Part shown: piece after piece, positions 54,901 to 64,000 of the stretch | How the letters are laid out: every line of letters starts with the position of its first letter | Position numbering within the stretch: the stretch's first letter is position 1 | DNA from: Rhypophila decipiens | Lineage: Eukaryota > Ascomycota > Sordariomycetes > Sordariales > Naviculisporaceae | Direction: 5' to 3' | Length of the DNA stretch: 64,000 nt | Assembly: GCA_033297075.1 (NCBI GenBank) | Contig: MU858106.1 | Coordinates: 62,001 to 126,000, forward strand | Notes under the pieces: model-generated | Database searches by the model: none | Told to the model about the DNA's origin: nothing | Seen by the model: only the letters and a program-made list of their open reading frames with translations | Program-made: the position numbers and the translations under genes

Positions 54901-54934
54901 CGACGACGTCCCCGGGAAGTGGTTGAATCGACAT
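51912..54934 (-). CDS. mlh3: DNA mismatch repair protein MLH3 (MutL-gamma subunit)
   Basis: Three exons: 54934-54703, 54651-52249 and 52195-51912. Introns are 51 and 53 bp (GTGAGT/CATAG, GTATGT/TTTAG). Total 2919 nt, 972 residues. N-terminal GHKL ATPase motifs: LQNSLDARAS near 31-40, DDGLGI at 57-62, and a diverged HGEFLASLG in place of GFRGEAL. A Ser-rich linker of several hundred residues follows. The C-terminal endonuclease has the metal motif DQHAADERCRVE at 715-726, ACRSA spanning the last intron near 876, and FPFQCAHGRPSM, the CPHGRP-like motif. MLH3 pairs with MLH1 to nick recombination intermediates and resolve crossovers, and aids repair. DQHA with the distal CxH motif rules out an inactive MLH1-type C-terminus. 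Confidence 0.93.
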
Positions 54935-55949
54935 GACGAGGCCAACATGACTACTCTGGCTGTCATCACTCGATGTTGGGTTGGAAGGGTCCCAGGCTAC
55001 AAAGGTCTTGGCAACAAAGTTGTGTCCGCAAAGGCGAAGGGAAGATGAGACGAACGGAAATCGGCAAATGTTTACAGTCAAGCGATAACGAACAATGCCA
55101 CCATCAAGACAAGCAGGATGGGCTTGGCTTGGGGTCGGTGATCAGCGATGATCCGTTTCCTGGGATGTTTTGGTGAGAGAACCTTGATAGATGGATGCCC
55201 TGGAATGTAACTTCATCTCAATCTCACCAAAAGCATGACTCAGCATGAGCTGGTTGCCCCGCATTCTTGTCCAGGCAGTGAAGGCGCCGAACAAACCGCT
55301 GAGCCTCCCGCTAGAGCGTCATCACTGATCATAGCATTCATAGGGCATCATGTTGTTCAATGACCCTTGACCTGGTTGCTATCCGCGACGCTGGGACAGG
55401 TTCGGACCAGCGCGATATCTTTTGTTGTTTGAAAGAGAGCCTCTTATAAGTTGACTTGCATTTCCTTTGATCGGTTGATGATCAACGTCGTAACGAAACG
55501 AAACGAAAGACGACGACTGCATGCAGATACGCTATTCTGTTTGAGGCTACAGGGTATTACAGGCCGTCTCGACACCACCAGATTTGCGATTTCCATGTCC
55601 GCCGCTGCCCAAGGCGACTTCCCTTTCATCAGATTCAGCACTGCCTACGGGTTACATGCCCACCAATTACACGTCTCGCAATTCCCAATTCTGGACCGCT
55701 TCAACCTACTCCGTACTGCACATGTGGAATTAGAAAAGCGGCCGTCTCCATTTCTTGTGCAATTCAATCACGGTGATTGACCGATTCGCGTCGAATCCCG
55801 CCATGGCCATGACTGAAACAACCACGCCAGCGCACGGTACTGGTACTGCTCCCCTCTTCTAAAGTCTTGTCTTGGTGCACCCGGACTCTTTCTTTGTGCC
55901 GCTCCCGTCTTGAATCTCTCAGCCATCATCTTTACCCCGGCGGACCCTG
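54935..55949. promoter_or_regulatory. Divergent interval, MLH3 / disordered-protein gene
   Basis: Both neighbours start at its ends and read outward, so both promoters lie here. Short frames only. No repeat seen. Confidence 0.5.
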
Positions 55950-57404
55950 ATGCCCTCTCTACCCCCTCCTTTCCGAACTAGAGGCAACTCGGCCCCACCG
56001 TTGAGCCCCTTCGGTCCCGCTGACAACATGGCAGATCGGGCGGATCGCCCCGGCCGCCGCCGGCCTTTCTCGACCTTGATGAAGAAGCTCGCGAACCTCA
56101 AAGCTGCCTCGTCGGGCGACGGCAGCCGTCTCGCCAACGGGAAGCTGGGCCACATGAAGAAGCGCCAGCAAAAGAACAACAACCCATATCCTCTCTCGGG
56201 CAATGTCAACTATGACGAATCCACCCGCCGCAGTCGCTATACCGTCTCGACGGCCCAGAGTGCGAGGTCCTCGAGTCTAACGTCACTGGGCCGAACCGAA
56301 TCCCCACGGCTATCCACCGAGGGCATGCCGCCCCCCACCACGGGCGGCCGATCCATGGCCCCGACTGTCTCGACCGACCACGAAACATATACCTCCCGCT
56401 CGGTAGCCGTATCTCATGGCGCGTCCTCGGTGGCCGGAACAAGCCGCACTGCCAACGGCGGCGTGGAGTCACGAAGGGGCGGCGACAGCACCTTTTCGTC
56501 CCCCGCGCCGTCGGTCCGCTCGCTCACCACCACTCTAACCACGATACAGTCGCTCGCAGTGGGCGCAAACCAGCACCACTCGTCGACGAGCAACCACGCT
56601 CACCATTCGGCCCAGTCCAACTCCCAGATCATCCATTTTGATCAGCCCTTCCCTACCGCCTCCCCGGCGTCTGCCATCCCGGTGCACCTCACCCCCGCGG
56701 GGAGCACTACCGGCCACCCAACAACCTACGCCTCGGCGACCGCGAACAACCTTTTAACCGACAACGCCTCCATCCTTACCCTCGCTTCGTCTTCAAAACG
56801 CCGTCGCCGACGATCCTTTGACACGGATGCCTCAGTCCGCGCCCTTGCGCCATCTTCGCTATTTGGTGGCAGCCGTGAGTCTCTCCCTCTAAGCATTCTG
56901 AGTGCCAATATGAACATGGATGTTGGCGGTCCAGGGACGTCAGGATCGGCGGGACCGGCGGGGCCAACAACGCCCGGTTTACATCGCGGAACCAGCGGCA
57001 TGGCGAATGAGCGAACCAGCATCTACTCTGCTACGGGTATCCTGGGAGGCACAGCAGCCAGCGAGAGGAATAGCTTGTATGCAAAACAGGTACAGGTGCC
57101 AGGGCTGGCGACGGGAGGTGGCGAGACGGGCAGTATGCGGAGCGGGCTGCTTGGCCATGGAACTACGGATAGTTTTAGCGGAAGTGTATATGGGGGCAGC
57201 ACCGGCACGGGGGCGACGGTACTGGTGACGGCGAGTAGTCCGTTGGCGAACAGCCCTAGAGAAGTCGGCATGTCTTCGACCGTTTTGGCGGAAACGGAGG
57301 AGGAGAAGCTGCCGACCCCAACGGCTGCACCTGATGCTCCGGGGAAAGTCGTAGAAGCGGAGGCAGAAAACAAGGGCAAGAGCAAGGATGATGGAAAGCA
57401 ATAA
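55950..57404 (+). CDS. Disordered Ser/Thr/Gly-rich protein, function unknown
   Basis: Single exon, 484 residues from the ATG at 55950; a second ATG at 56028 (MADRADRPGRRRPFSTLMKK) is an alternative. Low complexity dominates: Ser, Thr, Gly and His runs. Notable conserved-looking elements are the basic RPFSTLMKKLANLKA near the N-terminus, and the block NLLTDNASILTLASSSKRRR followed by SFDTDASVRALAPSSLFGGS near 280-320. The latter, which looks ordered by its regular pattern, is shared by predicted proteins in other filamentous ascomycetes as far as I recall, without known function. Basic KRRRRR could be a nuclear signal. Acidic C-terminal tail. Confidence 0.7.
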   Translation: MPSLPPPFRTRGNSAPPLSPFGPADNMADRADRPGRRRPFSTLMKKLANLKAASSGDGSRLANGKLGHMKKRQQKNNNPYPLSGNVNYDESTRRSRYTVSTAQSARSSSLTSLGRTESPRLSTEGMPPPTTGGRSMAPTVSTDHETYTSRSVAVSHGASSVAGTSRTANGGVESRRGGDSTFSSPAPSVRSLTTTLTTIQSLAVGANQHHSSTSNHAHHSAQSNSQIIHFDQPFPTASPASAIPVHLTPAGSTTGHPTTYASATANNLLTDNASILTLASSSKRRRRRSFDTDASVRALAPSSLFGGSRESLPLSILSANMNMDVGGPGTSGSAGPAGPTTPGLHRGTSGMANERTSIYSATGILGGTAASERNSLYAKQVQVPGLATGGGETGSMRSGLLGHGTTDSFSGSVYGGSTGTGATVLVTASSPLANSPREVGMSSTVLAETEEEKLPTPTAAPDAPGKVVEAEAENKGKSKDDGKQ

Positions 57405-58945
57405 CAAGTCTCGCTAGGACTGGTGTCTGCTAGATCATGACAGGGCTTTCTCGGGCTCTACAGAAATGGCGAGAAAAAAGGATGGTTTGGGTTTTCAGGG
57501 GCAAGTTTGGGATTACCTGGGTGCTTGGGCGTTCTGGCTGCACGGGGGAATATCGTTTTGTTTTGGCTTGTTCATATCAGGGGCAGTTGAATGTGACTCC
57601 TGCCACTGTTGGGTTTTGGGCATGGGTAAAGGGGGACAGGGGCATTCGTTGGGATTATTGTCTTGTCCATTTGGTCCGGGTTGTGGATCAACTGACTGCG
57701 TGGATGCGTGTTTCTTTTTTTTCGTCTCTGTGTTTTTCTTTTCTTTCCTAGACATGATGTTTTCGGGCACGAGGAGCGAAAGGCAAAGACCGTGAGGTTG
57801 TTGGTCAGGGTATGATATCAATGGTATGCAAAGACCGGTGGGGTCTTTTTGGTAGGGGTATGATATCAATGGTATTGCAGAGGCTGTCAGGATATCTTGC
57901 AAGGATGGACCACGGAGGTAGTGGTTAGGCAAGCTGGTTGGCACTTTCTTTCTTTCTTGTTCCATTCCTTCCTTTTATTTCATATACGGATAGCATGTTA
58001 TATTGGTCAATCAGATACCTACATCTCGTCCTTTCACGGAGAGATGAATTTCTACAGATGATACATGCCCAGCCTAGCCTTGCACCACGACTGTGTACCG
58101 GTTGAGAAGACGGCAAGATTGTTTCAACATCTGAGTGACATAATCTGATACTGGTTAGTATTAACGACAAGTACGTATTGTTGTGAGGAGTTCAGTAGCT
58201 AACTTGCAGAACAGTAAACAGGCAACAAGGCAGATGACAGACAAGATAGTATGTAGGAAATAACAGAACATGTCGCAAGAAGTTGTAAGAGCTGATCTTT
58301 CTCATCAAGTCCACATTCCTCTGTTTGATCATGAGAGAGATATGAAGCTCCAAGCATGAAAGTGGAAATAAAACAAGATTTTAGTTGAGAATGTATTAAA
58401 ACAACATGAAGCCAATGTCATGTATGGCGAAACCATACAGATAATACAGTAAAAGATTTACTTGACAATGTAATTAAGCAATTGAACTCCTTGACCTTGA
58501 CCATACCATTGCCGCCCCCTCAGCCTCTTCATGTCATTAATGTTAATACACCAACGTCTTGATTCAAATGTCAACAATTACCTTCAAAGCTGCCTGCCTA
58601 CCAGCCTGCCAGCCTCGGTATCTTAACTCCAGTTTCTCTCTCAGTCACCTAATTAACCCTTTTCCCCCAAACATATATCTCATTCTTCCCATACCTTGGA
58701 TTTCTATTTTCCCAGCGCACGGCAAATCTAATCCGGTCCGTCGGGAACAAGACACAGGCCAAGGTATAGGGTAATAGGAGGAGATATTATTATTAAAAAG
58801 TTCGGGGGAGATGGATTCACATTTAGGCCTGATGAAAGGAAAAGATATGTTTTATACTTTTCTTCAGGAAATCTTGTATCTGGGATGGGAAAGAACCTTT
58901 ACAAGACTGAATCCACTGCGTTACAAACATTAGATGATAAGAAAA
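57405..58945. other. Intergenic stretch
   Basis: 3' flank of the preceding gene, then sequence with no supported gene up to the tRNA-His gene. A 20-bp unit, GGGTATGATATCAATGGTAT, occurs twice at 57808-57827 and 57856-57875. The right half (about 58200-58500) is A/T-rich. Confidence 0.5.
57808..57875 (+). repeat. Two-copy direct repeat
   Basis: GGGTATGATATCAATGGTAT is present twice, 48 bp apart, each copy preceded or followed by an AAGACCG-like or GTCTTT stretch. It is a short duplication with no obvious role. Confidence 0.75.
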
Positions 58946-59045
58946 GGGTGACTAGTCTAGTGGTCAGGACGGTTCGTTGTGGTTCCTTCTTTCGAGAAGA
59001 ACAACAATTTCCGAACAAACCCCGGTTCGATTCCGGGGTCGCCCA
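58946..59045 (+). tRNA. tRNA-His (anticodon GTG), with a 28-nt intron
   Basis: Acceptor GGGTGAC pairs with GTCGCCC over 7 bp with one wobble. Box A is TAGTCTAGTGG. The anticodon stem GTTCG/CGAAC is split by an intron at 58983-59010, inserted one base 3' of the anticodon GTG (58979-58981), the standard nuclear position. The T arm CCCGG/CCGGG and box B GGTTCGATTCC are perfect. Mature length is 72 nt. A T6 run downstream terminates Pol III. Confidence 0.93.
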
Positions 59046-59048
59046 TTC

Positions 59049-59054
59049 TTTTTT
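59049..59054 (+). terminator. Pol III terminator of tRNA-His
   Basis: Run of six T beginning four bases after the discriminator base of the tRNA-His gene, the usual Pol III stop. Confidence 0.8.
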
Positions 59055-59585
59055 AACTGCCTCTAGTTTTTCCTTTTTGCCTTTGTGGGTATTTTTTTCA
59101 CTTTATATTTTCGGGTGTGGGTCAGGGCGGAGGTGGACACTTGCATGTTCCTTTTGTTTACTTTTACCCCTGAAACGGCCCCACATCTGGCCGGTCACCC
59201 GAGGGATAGCCACCGGACGAGAATACCATTTGAACTAGATATGGGAATTTCAAATAGTCTTCTAAGTTCTAGCCTCGTCTATTCTGGGCGATTCGCCCCT
59301 TTTAAGCTTTTTGGAGCGACCCTGAACCATATCCCTGGTAAGAGTCGCGGAGGTTCTGCTAAGGATATAAAAAGATAACCACCCACAACTCGAGACACCG
59401 GTGCCTTCAAGACATAATGGTGCAAAGGTCCAATGGTGAATGGTCAATCGCCGTTGCCCATCCAATATGGACAGCAATCGAGGATTCACGATATCTACCC
59501 AGATATCTGTTCCTTGCGATGAACATGACTCCAGAAACCATCTCTTCCTCCTCCGTTTCCAAGTCGCTGGCTTCCTGACAGCACA
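59055..59585. promoter_or_regulatory. 5' flank of the glycosyltransferase-like gene
   Basis: No gene supported in this 530-bp stretch between the tRNA-His terminator and the ATG at 59586. Confidence 0.45.
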
Positions 59586-61484
59586 ATGATGCATATATCA
59601 ATCCGGTCGCGATACAGACTGCTCTTCATATGCACCGCACTGCTCCTCGTCCGCTTCCTCCTCCCACATGGACGAGACAACTCGATAGAGAGCGACATTG
59701 CGGAGTCGATAAACTCGATATTACGACTGTCGGCGCGTATCTGCAAGAATGCGCCAAATGAGGTACAGAAACCGATATCGACATTGAAAGATGAGTCCAG
59801 ATATTCTGCACTCGCAGATATTCTCCCGCCTGCTCCCTTGTCACAGCTAGAAGGGGGCAGCAAGAAAAACACAAAGGCAAAACCAGACCACTCACCCGGC
59901 AACGAGCGAGACCAAGAACTACTGATCAAAGTAGTCGAATCCGACCTGCAATGGGGCGGCACCAGGCTGCAAAAACCACCACTCAAACCACCACCCGAGA
60001 AAAGACCACCCATTGCAGACCCATTCCCGCTCCTGTCCAAGCCCCTCTCGCCCTTCTACAAGAAGCTCCTCTCCGAACGCACTCGACCGCCAACTCCCCA
60101 CCCAGCCCACGAGACCCCCTTATTCATAGGCTTCACCCGCAACTGGCCTCAGCTCATCCAGTGCGTGGTAAGCTACATAGCCGCAGGCTGGCCAGCCGCG
60201 GACATTTACGTGGTCGAAAACACAGGAGTAATGTACTCCAACCGGGACGACAAGCTCACCCTCCAGAACCCCTTTTACCTCAACCACACGCAGCTCGCCA
60301 TGCTCGGGGGGGTCAAAGTAATCATGACCCCTACCCTGCTGACCTTTGCCCAGCTCCAAAACTTTTACGCCTACACAGCGCTCCAGCGAAACTGGACAGA
60401 GTACTTCTGGTCCCACCAAGACGTCGTGGTCTTTTCGTTTGAAGAAGCCTCCGAAGGCGGGACGCCCTCGCCCGATACAATCGCCAAACAGGGGTTCAAC
60501 ATTTACGACCGCAACTCGTCGACCTCGTTATACCACCGCGCGGTATCCGTCCAAAGCTATCTCCGAAAAAACAAACATCACCTAATCCACACCAACATGC
60601 AAGCCGCAAAACCGCCTACGAAATGGGCAAACGTCTTTTTCCGCTACGACCAACTAACACTAGTCAACACGGCCTCGGTAGTTGACACAGGCGGGTGGGA
60701 CACACACATTCCCTTTTACACATCAGACTGCGACATGTATATCCGCCAGAAATGGTCCGGCTATGCGCATTACACGACGAGGGAAGCAGGGCATGTTTTT
60801 GATGTGGCCAGTGTGCTAGACGACGTGGGCGCTCTCCTCCGCTTACCCGGCATCCACGCCTTGTTCCCCGGTGACCCGGGCGTGCCCATCGAGGAACAAG
60901 GCTGGTGGAAAGCCATCAATTCGGATTCTTCCGCCGTCCCTTCTTCAAGTTCAGGCACCCAACAACAAACTCATTATCAATCTTCCCCCACAACAAACAA
61001 AAACCCCGAAGACGACGATTCTTTTTCCCCAACAAAGTCCTCAACCTTCCTACGCGAAATAAACACCCTAACCCGACTAAGTAAACAAACCTCCCGATTC
61101 GGCGAGACGTACAACAACCTGCTCGCAACCGTGCGCAGAATGTCAGCGCAAAAATACAGCGGCGGGACAAACTCGCACAGAAACACCTGGCAGAAATCAC
61201 AATCGGGCGGATACGGGGAACCTTTCTACCGAGATCCTGACGGGTTCGAGCAAGGGATTTTGATGCAGATTGATCTTGGACGGTCGGTCTTTAGTGACAA
61301 GTGGGGACATCGGGGGTGTGATATCGCTAGGTGGACTGTCCCTAATAGTAAGGAGGGGGCGGAGGAAGAAGGGAATGGATATGGGAGGGAGGAAGGGGTA
61401 AAGAGTCTGGGTGATCTTGCGTGGAGGGTGGAACGGGATTGGGATGTTGAGGAGGAGGGGTGGGGGCATGAAGGGGGTTGGTGA
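59586..61484 (+). CDS. Type II membrane protein, probable glycosyltransferase
   Basis: Single exon, 632 residues. A short cytosolic start precedes a single membrane anchor at about 11-25 (LLFICTALLLVRFLL). The luminal stem of about 150 residues is Pro/Lys-rich. The catalytic-looking part runs from about 178 (TPLFIGFTRNWPQLIQCVVS) through AADIYVVENTG, HQDVVVFSFEEASE and VVDTGGWDTHIPFYTSDCDMY. The SDCDMY element may act as the DxD-type metal site and WSGYAHYTTREAGHVFDVAS is another conserved-looking block. It suits a Golgi family GT-A enzyme of uncertain substrate, as found in many filamentous fungi. The last 180 residues are low complexity. I chose the first of two adjacent Met codons. Confidence 0.75.
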   Translation: MMHISIRSRYRLLFICTALLLVRFLLPHGRDNSIESDIAESINSILRLSARICKNAPNEVQKPISTLKDESRYSALADILPPAPLSQLEGGSKKNTKAKPDHSPGNERDQELLIKVVESDLQWGGTRLQKPPLKPPPEKRPPIADPFPLLSKPLSPFYKKLLSERTRPPTPHPAHETPLFIGFTRNWPQLIQCVVSYIAAGWPAADIYVVENTGVMYSNRDDKLTLQNPFYLNHTQLAMLGGVKVIMTPTLLTFAQLQNFYAYTALQRNWTEYFWSHQDVVVFSFEEASEGGTPSPDTIAKQGFNIYDRNSSTSLYHRAVSVQSYLRKNKHHLIHTNMQAAKPPTKWANVFFRYDQLTLVNTASVVDTGGWDTHIPFYTSDCDMYIRQKWSGYAHYTTREAGHVFDVASVLDDVGALLRLPGIHALFPGDPGVPIEEQGWWKAINSDSSAVPSSSSGTQQQTHYQSSPTTNKNPEDDDSFSPTKSSTFLREINTLTRLSKQTSRFGETYNNLLATVRRMSAQKYSGGTNSHRNTWQKSQSGGYGEPFYRDPDGFEQGILMQIDLGRSVFSDKWGHRGCDIARWTVPNSKEGAEEEGNGYGREEGVKSLGDLAWRVERDWDVEEEGWGHEGGW

Positions 61485-62774
61485 ACAGAGCTTTTCTTTG
61501 CTGGCAGGCAGGTAACTAACATGCATCTTCTTCTTCCCCTTTGATCTTTCTTTGCCCTTCCTCTAGTTAAGTAGTTCTTTGTGCTTTTCGTCCCTCTCTC
61601 ATTTTGTTCTCAATCACTGGCACCAAAATATTGATCTCATACCCACCTACCTAGGTACCTACTAGAGCAAACTCTTGCAGAATAGATACAACAAGACTCC
61701 TAGCTTATATTTTTCCACTGACTTCACTCAGCGCCTCTTGTATAGGATGTGTTAATGTTTTCGCTTTTAACAGGGCGTTTTACCAGCCCAGCCTTCAAAG
61801 TGATGTCAACAGTCAGGTAGATAGGTACAAAGATGTCACTTTCTGCTTCTGTGTAATTTGATCAAATGGTTGTAAAGGCAGCAGCACCAAGGAAAACGGA
61901 GGGATGTATGTAGTATGCGTATATGGGCGAGCAAAGTACACTCCTCCCCTGGTTTAATTGTTAGCGTGGTACATTCCCCCGAACTTGATGCAGCTTTACA
62001 GCCAAATAACGGATTTTTACGCTGAGAAGGAGGTTAAGTATCTAAAACTGAGAAGAAACTAATTAAATACTTAAATTGTCGGCTTTTTAATAGTATTTTC
62101 AAGTAAGTTATAACTAGTGATTATTTGAAGTGTTGTACAACACCCTGTTAAAAGAACTGAACTAACAATCATTCAAGCATCTCATTGTACTGACTGACCG
62201 GATGCACTAAAGTTTCTCTTCTTTTATTTGCCTTGCCCCCTGTCTGTCTGTCTGCCCTTCGCCCTTCGCCCTTCGCCATCCGCAATCATAATCTGAAATA
62301 TTGTTGTCAAGGGAAAAATATATATAATGGAACAGAAAGAATTAAAACATTACAAAAGAAACGTACTAAAGTACAGTGTATGTAAGTGAGTAAGTAAGGT
62401 CGCCGTGAAACAACCGCCAGGACCGCTTGTCATGTTTATGTGTGATATGTATGTATGCATGGGGTATAAGCTAACATCTTTGGCAAACATGGAACAAAGA
62501 AAACGAGTAGAAAGAAAAAGAAAGATATTGACATGAATGGTTTGCAAACAGACCCAAGAAAAGGATAGGCGATAAGTACCTAGGTTATACGAATACTGAT
62601 ACTGTGTGGTATCGTAGACATATCCTGAATCCTAAATCCTTCTTTGCCAGTCAGAGATAATAAAAAATCAACCACGTAGTTCTACCACCCAAGTAACTCG
62701 ACCGGCTTACTTGGTAGGTTGCCGCCCTCGCCGCTCGGTATATCAAGACAGAGGCAAAGCCAAGTCAAAACAGC

Positions 62775-62854
<80 letters not shown>

Positions 62855-62992
62855 CGACAGAAGGAAAAAGAAAAGGGGGTACTAGTACTACTGCACATGC
62901 AAATAAATAATGCAAGACTCGTCAAACAACCTCTCCAAAAAGAAAGAAAAGGAAAGGAAAACATTTTGAGGAGTCAGAGCGAGGTCCACTAC
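61485..62992. other. Convergent interval with a (CAA)n tract
   Basis: 1.5 kb between the 3' ends of the glycosyltransferase-like gene and the right-edge gene. It holds a CCCTTCG triple repeat at about 62255-62275 and the (CAA)n tract at 62774-62855. No gene is supported; poly-Gln, poly-Thr and poly-Val frames across the tract are artefacts of the repeat. Confidence 0.6.
62774..62855. repeat. (CAA)27 trinucleotide repeat
   Basis: About 27 perfect CAA units, preceded by one CAG unit. Lies in a 3' flank and not in a supported coding region. Length makes it likely polymorphic between strains. Confidence 0.92.
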
Positions 62993-64000
62993 TCACTCCT
63001 CATCCAGACTCCCCATAGCGTGGTGCCCTCCCCCAGCAGTAGTCATCATCATACTACTACCACCCGTCCCGCTGCCCGGGATCTTACTCTTCCCCCCACC
63101 ACCGCCCAATCTCAACAAACTTAATCGTTTCCTCACACTCCCGCCCAACATGCCCCCCGAGTTTGAGCCCCCACTGCTATGATCCGAGAATGTCTTCTCC
63201 CCACCAGAACCAGGATTAGTATTCGTACCACCATGGAGCGTAGTCCCCCCACCCCTGGCAGAAGAAGAATTCCCCGACGACTCTTTACTCAGCGCCGACG
63301 TGCCAAAGACAAAGCCCGACAGCCCACGAGAAGGACTACTCCCCTCGGCGGTCCATTCTCCTCCTCCTCCCCCACCAACTGCTGTTCCAGAAGTCGGGCT
63401 AGTAGTCAAATCGGTACCATTGACATGTACCATATTAGCCCCCCCACCACCACCCGAGCGAAAGAAACTCCTCCGGTTATTCGTCTCCTTGCTGTGGCTT
63501 CTACTCCCACTCCGTCCGCTGCTTGATCCGTGGGTGGAATGAGAGAGGGACATGGTCCTACCCAGCCCCCCGCCGCCGCCAGCATTACCCCCTGAACTGT
63601 TTCCGTTCAGCTTGGCAACTATCTCCTCGCCGCCATGATGATCTGCTGGTTTTCTGTTTTCCTGCGTCTGGGCTAGTGATGACTGATTCTTCTTGTGTCC
63701 GCTTCCTCCTCCCAAGAAGCTGAGTCTGGCGCCGCGACCGTTTCGGAGCGAGATTGGTCGCACGATAGATACCTCTTCGGTTATATTAATATTATTGGCG
63801 GCAGAGGCGGAGCCGTTGGTCATGGCCGTCGGGGAGTTTACAGTCGATTTGGTGGACTGGTGATGCTTGAGGCTGGGGTTTTGTGCTAATCCAGCCGAGC
63901 CCAGGTTGGGGGGAGGGGATCTTGGCCAGGAGCTACCAGTGGGAGAATGGGCATTGTCGCGCGGCGCTGGCTGCGGTGGCGTGAAGATGGAGATCTCGGG
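62993..64000 (-). CDS. C-terminal part of a Gly/Ser-rich protein, truncated at the right edge
   Basis: The frame is open from position 64000 down to a stop at 62993, so the start lies beyond the window. At least 335 residues are seen. Outermost sequence is Pro/Ser-rich (EISIFTPPQPAPRDNAH). A motif EEVSIVRPISLRNGRGARLS followed by a Gly-rich run looks conserved. The remainder is low complexity (polyGly, Ser-rich, His-rich) and ends HHAMGSLDEE. I do not recognise the family; the tail resembles disordered C-termini of large signalling proteins, but that is weak. No intron was identified in the visible part. Confidence 0.7.
   Translation of the reverse strand, partial: PEISIFTPPQPAPRDNAHSPTGSSWPRSPPPNLGSAGLAQNPSLKHHQSTKSTVNSPTAMTNGSASAANNINITEEVSIVRPISLRNGRGARLSFLGGGSGHKKNQSSLAQTQENRKPADHHGGEEIVAKLNGNSSGGNAGGGGGLGRTMSLSHSTHGSSSGRSGSRSHSKETNNRRSFFRSGGGGGANMVHVNGTDLTTSPTSGTAVGGGGGGEWTAEGSSPSRGLSGFVFGTSALSKESSGNSSSARGGGTTLHGGTNTNPGSGGEKTFSDHSSGGSNSGGMLGGSVRKRLSLLRLGGGGGKSKIPGSGTGGSSMMMTTAGGGHHAMGSLDEE

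Noticed and set aside
62711..63124. Poly-Gln frame on plus strand and poly-Thr/poly-Val frames across the CAA tract
   Set aside because: They are produced by the (CAA)n repeat and then read antisense to the right-edge gene.

Overview
The window looks like nuclear chromosomal DNA of a filamentous ascomycete, most probably a Sordariomycete. Genes carry short introns (about 50-80 bp) with GTRNGT donors, CTAAC/CTGAC-like branch points and YAG acceptors. They are spaced 0.3-3.5 kb apart on both strands, with no operons, and many proteins carry long Ser/Pro/Gln/Gly-rich disordered tails. The ADP/ATP carrier, RPS5, RPS25, MLH3 and Dph3 products are of ascomycete type. Nothing is bacterial or organellar. 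Exon joins were worked out by eye from splice signals and reading-frame continuity; most total to an exact multiple of three.

Layout. 0.5-2.3 kb: a double BTB/POZ-like protein. 2.3-5.9 kb: gene-free. 5.9-8.3 kb: a coiled-coil protein. 9.2-10.1 kb: a neuferricin-like cytochrome b5/MAPR membrane protein. 10.9-11.5 kb: a GPI-type cupredoxin. 13.6 kb: tRNA-Lys(TTT). 14.3-15.0 kb: decayed coding remnants followed by a SINE-like Pol III unit. 15.5-16.4 kb: CENP-X/MHF2. 17.1-18.6 kb: ADP/ATP carrier. 20.7-22.4 kb: divergent RPS25 and RPS5. 23.5-24.5 kb: a GNAT acetyltransferase. 25.6-26.5 kb: a short-chain dehydrogenase. 27.0-30.8 kb: a 1284-residue disordered protein. 31.7-32.2 kb: a minisatellite bounded by terminal inverted repeats.

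32.5-45.4 kb is the least ordinary part. It holds a 1310-residue protein ending in a PARP6/8-like ADP-ribosyltransferase domain, a 592-bp TA-flanked inverted-repeat transposable element (MITE type), a 1045-residue coiled-coil protein with an N-terminal array of eight-residue leucine/proline repeats, and a divergently transcribed 705-residue Hsp70-like ATPase. A possible small spliced gene and an unassigned open frame lie between them. It could be an accessory ADP-ribosylation/chaperone locus, but the functional link rests only on proximity.

The rest is mainly housekeeping: an unknown 244-residue protein (46.8 kb), Dph3/Kti11 (48.4 kb), a tetraspanin (50.0 kb), a tRNA 5'-half fragment (51.6 kb), the mismatch-repair protein MLH3 (51.9-54.9 kb), a 484-residue disordered protein (56.0 kb), an intron-containing tRNA-His(GTG) (58.9 kb), a type II membrane protein that may be a glycosyltransferase (59.6 kb), a (CAA)27 tract (62.8 kb), and the C-terminal part of a gene that runs off the right edge.
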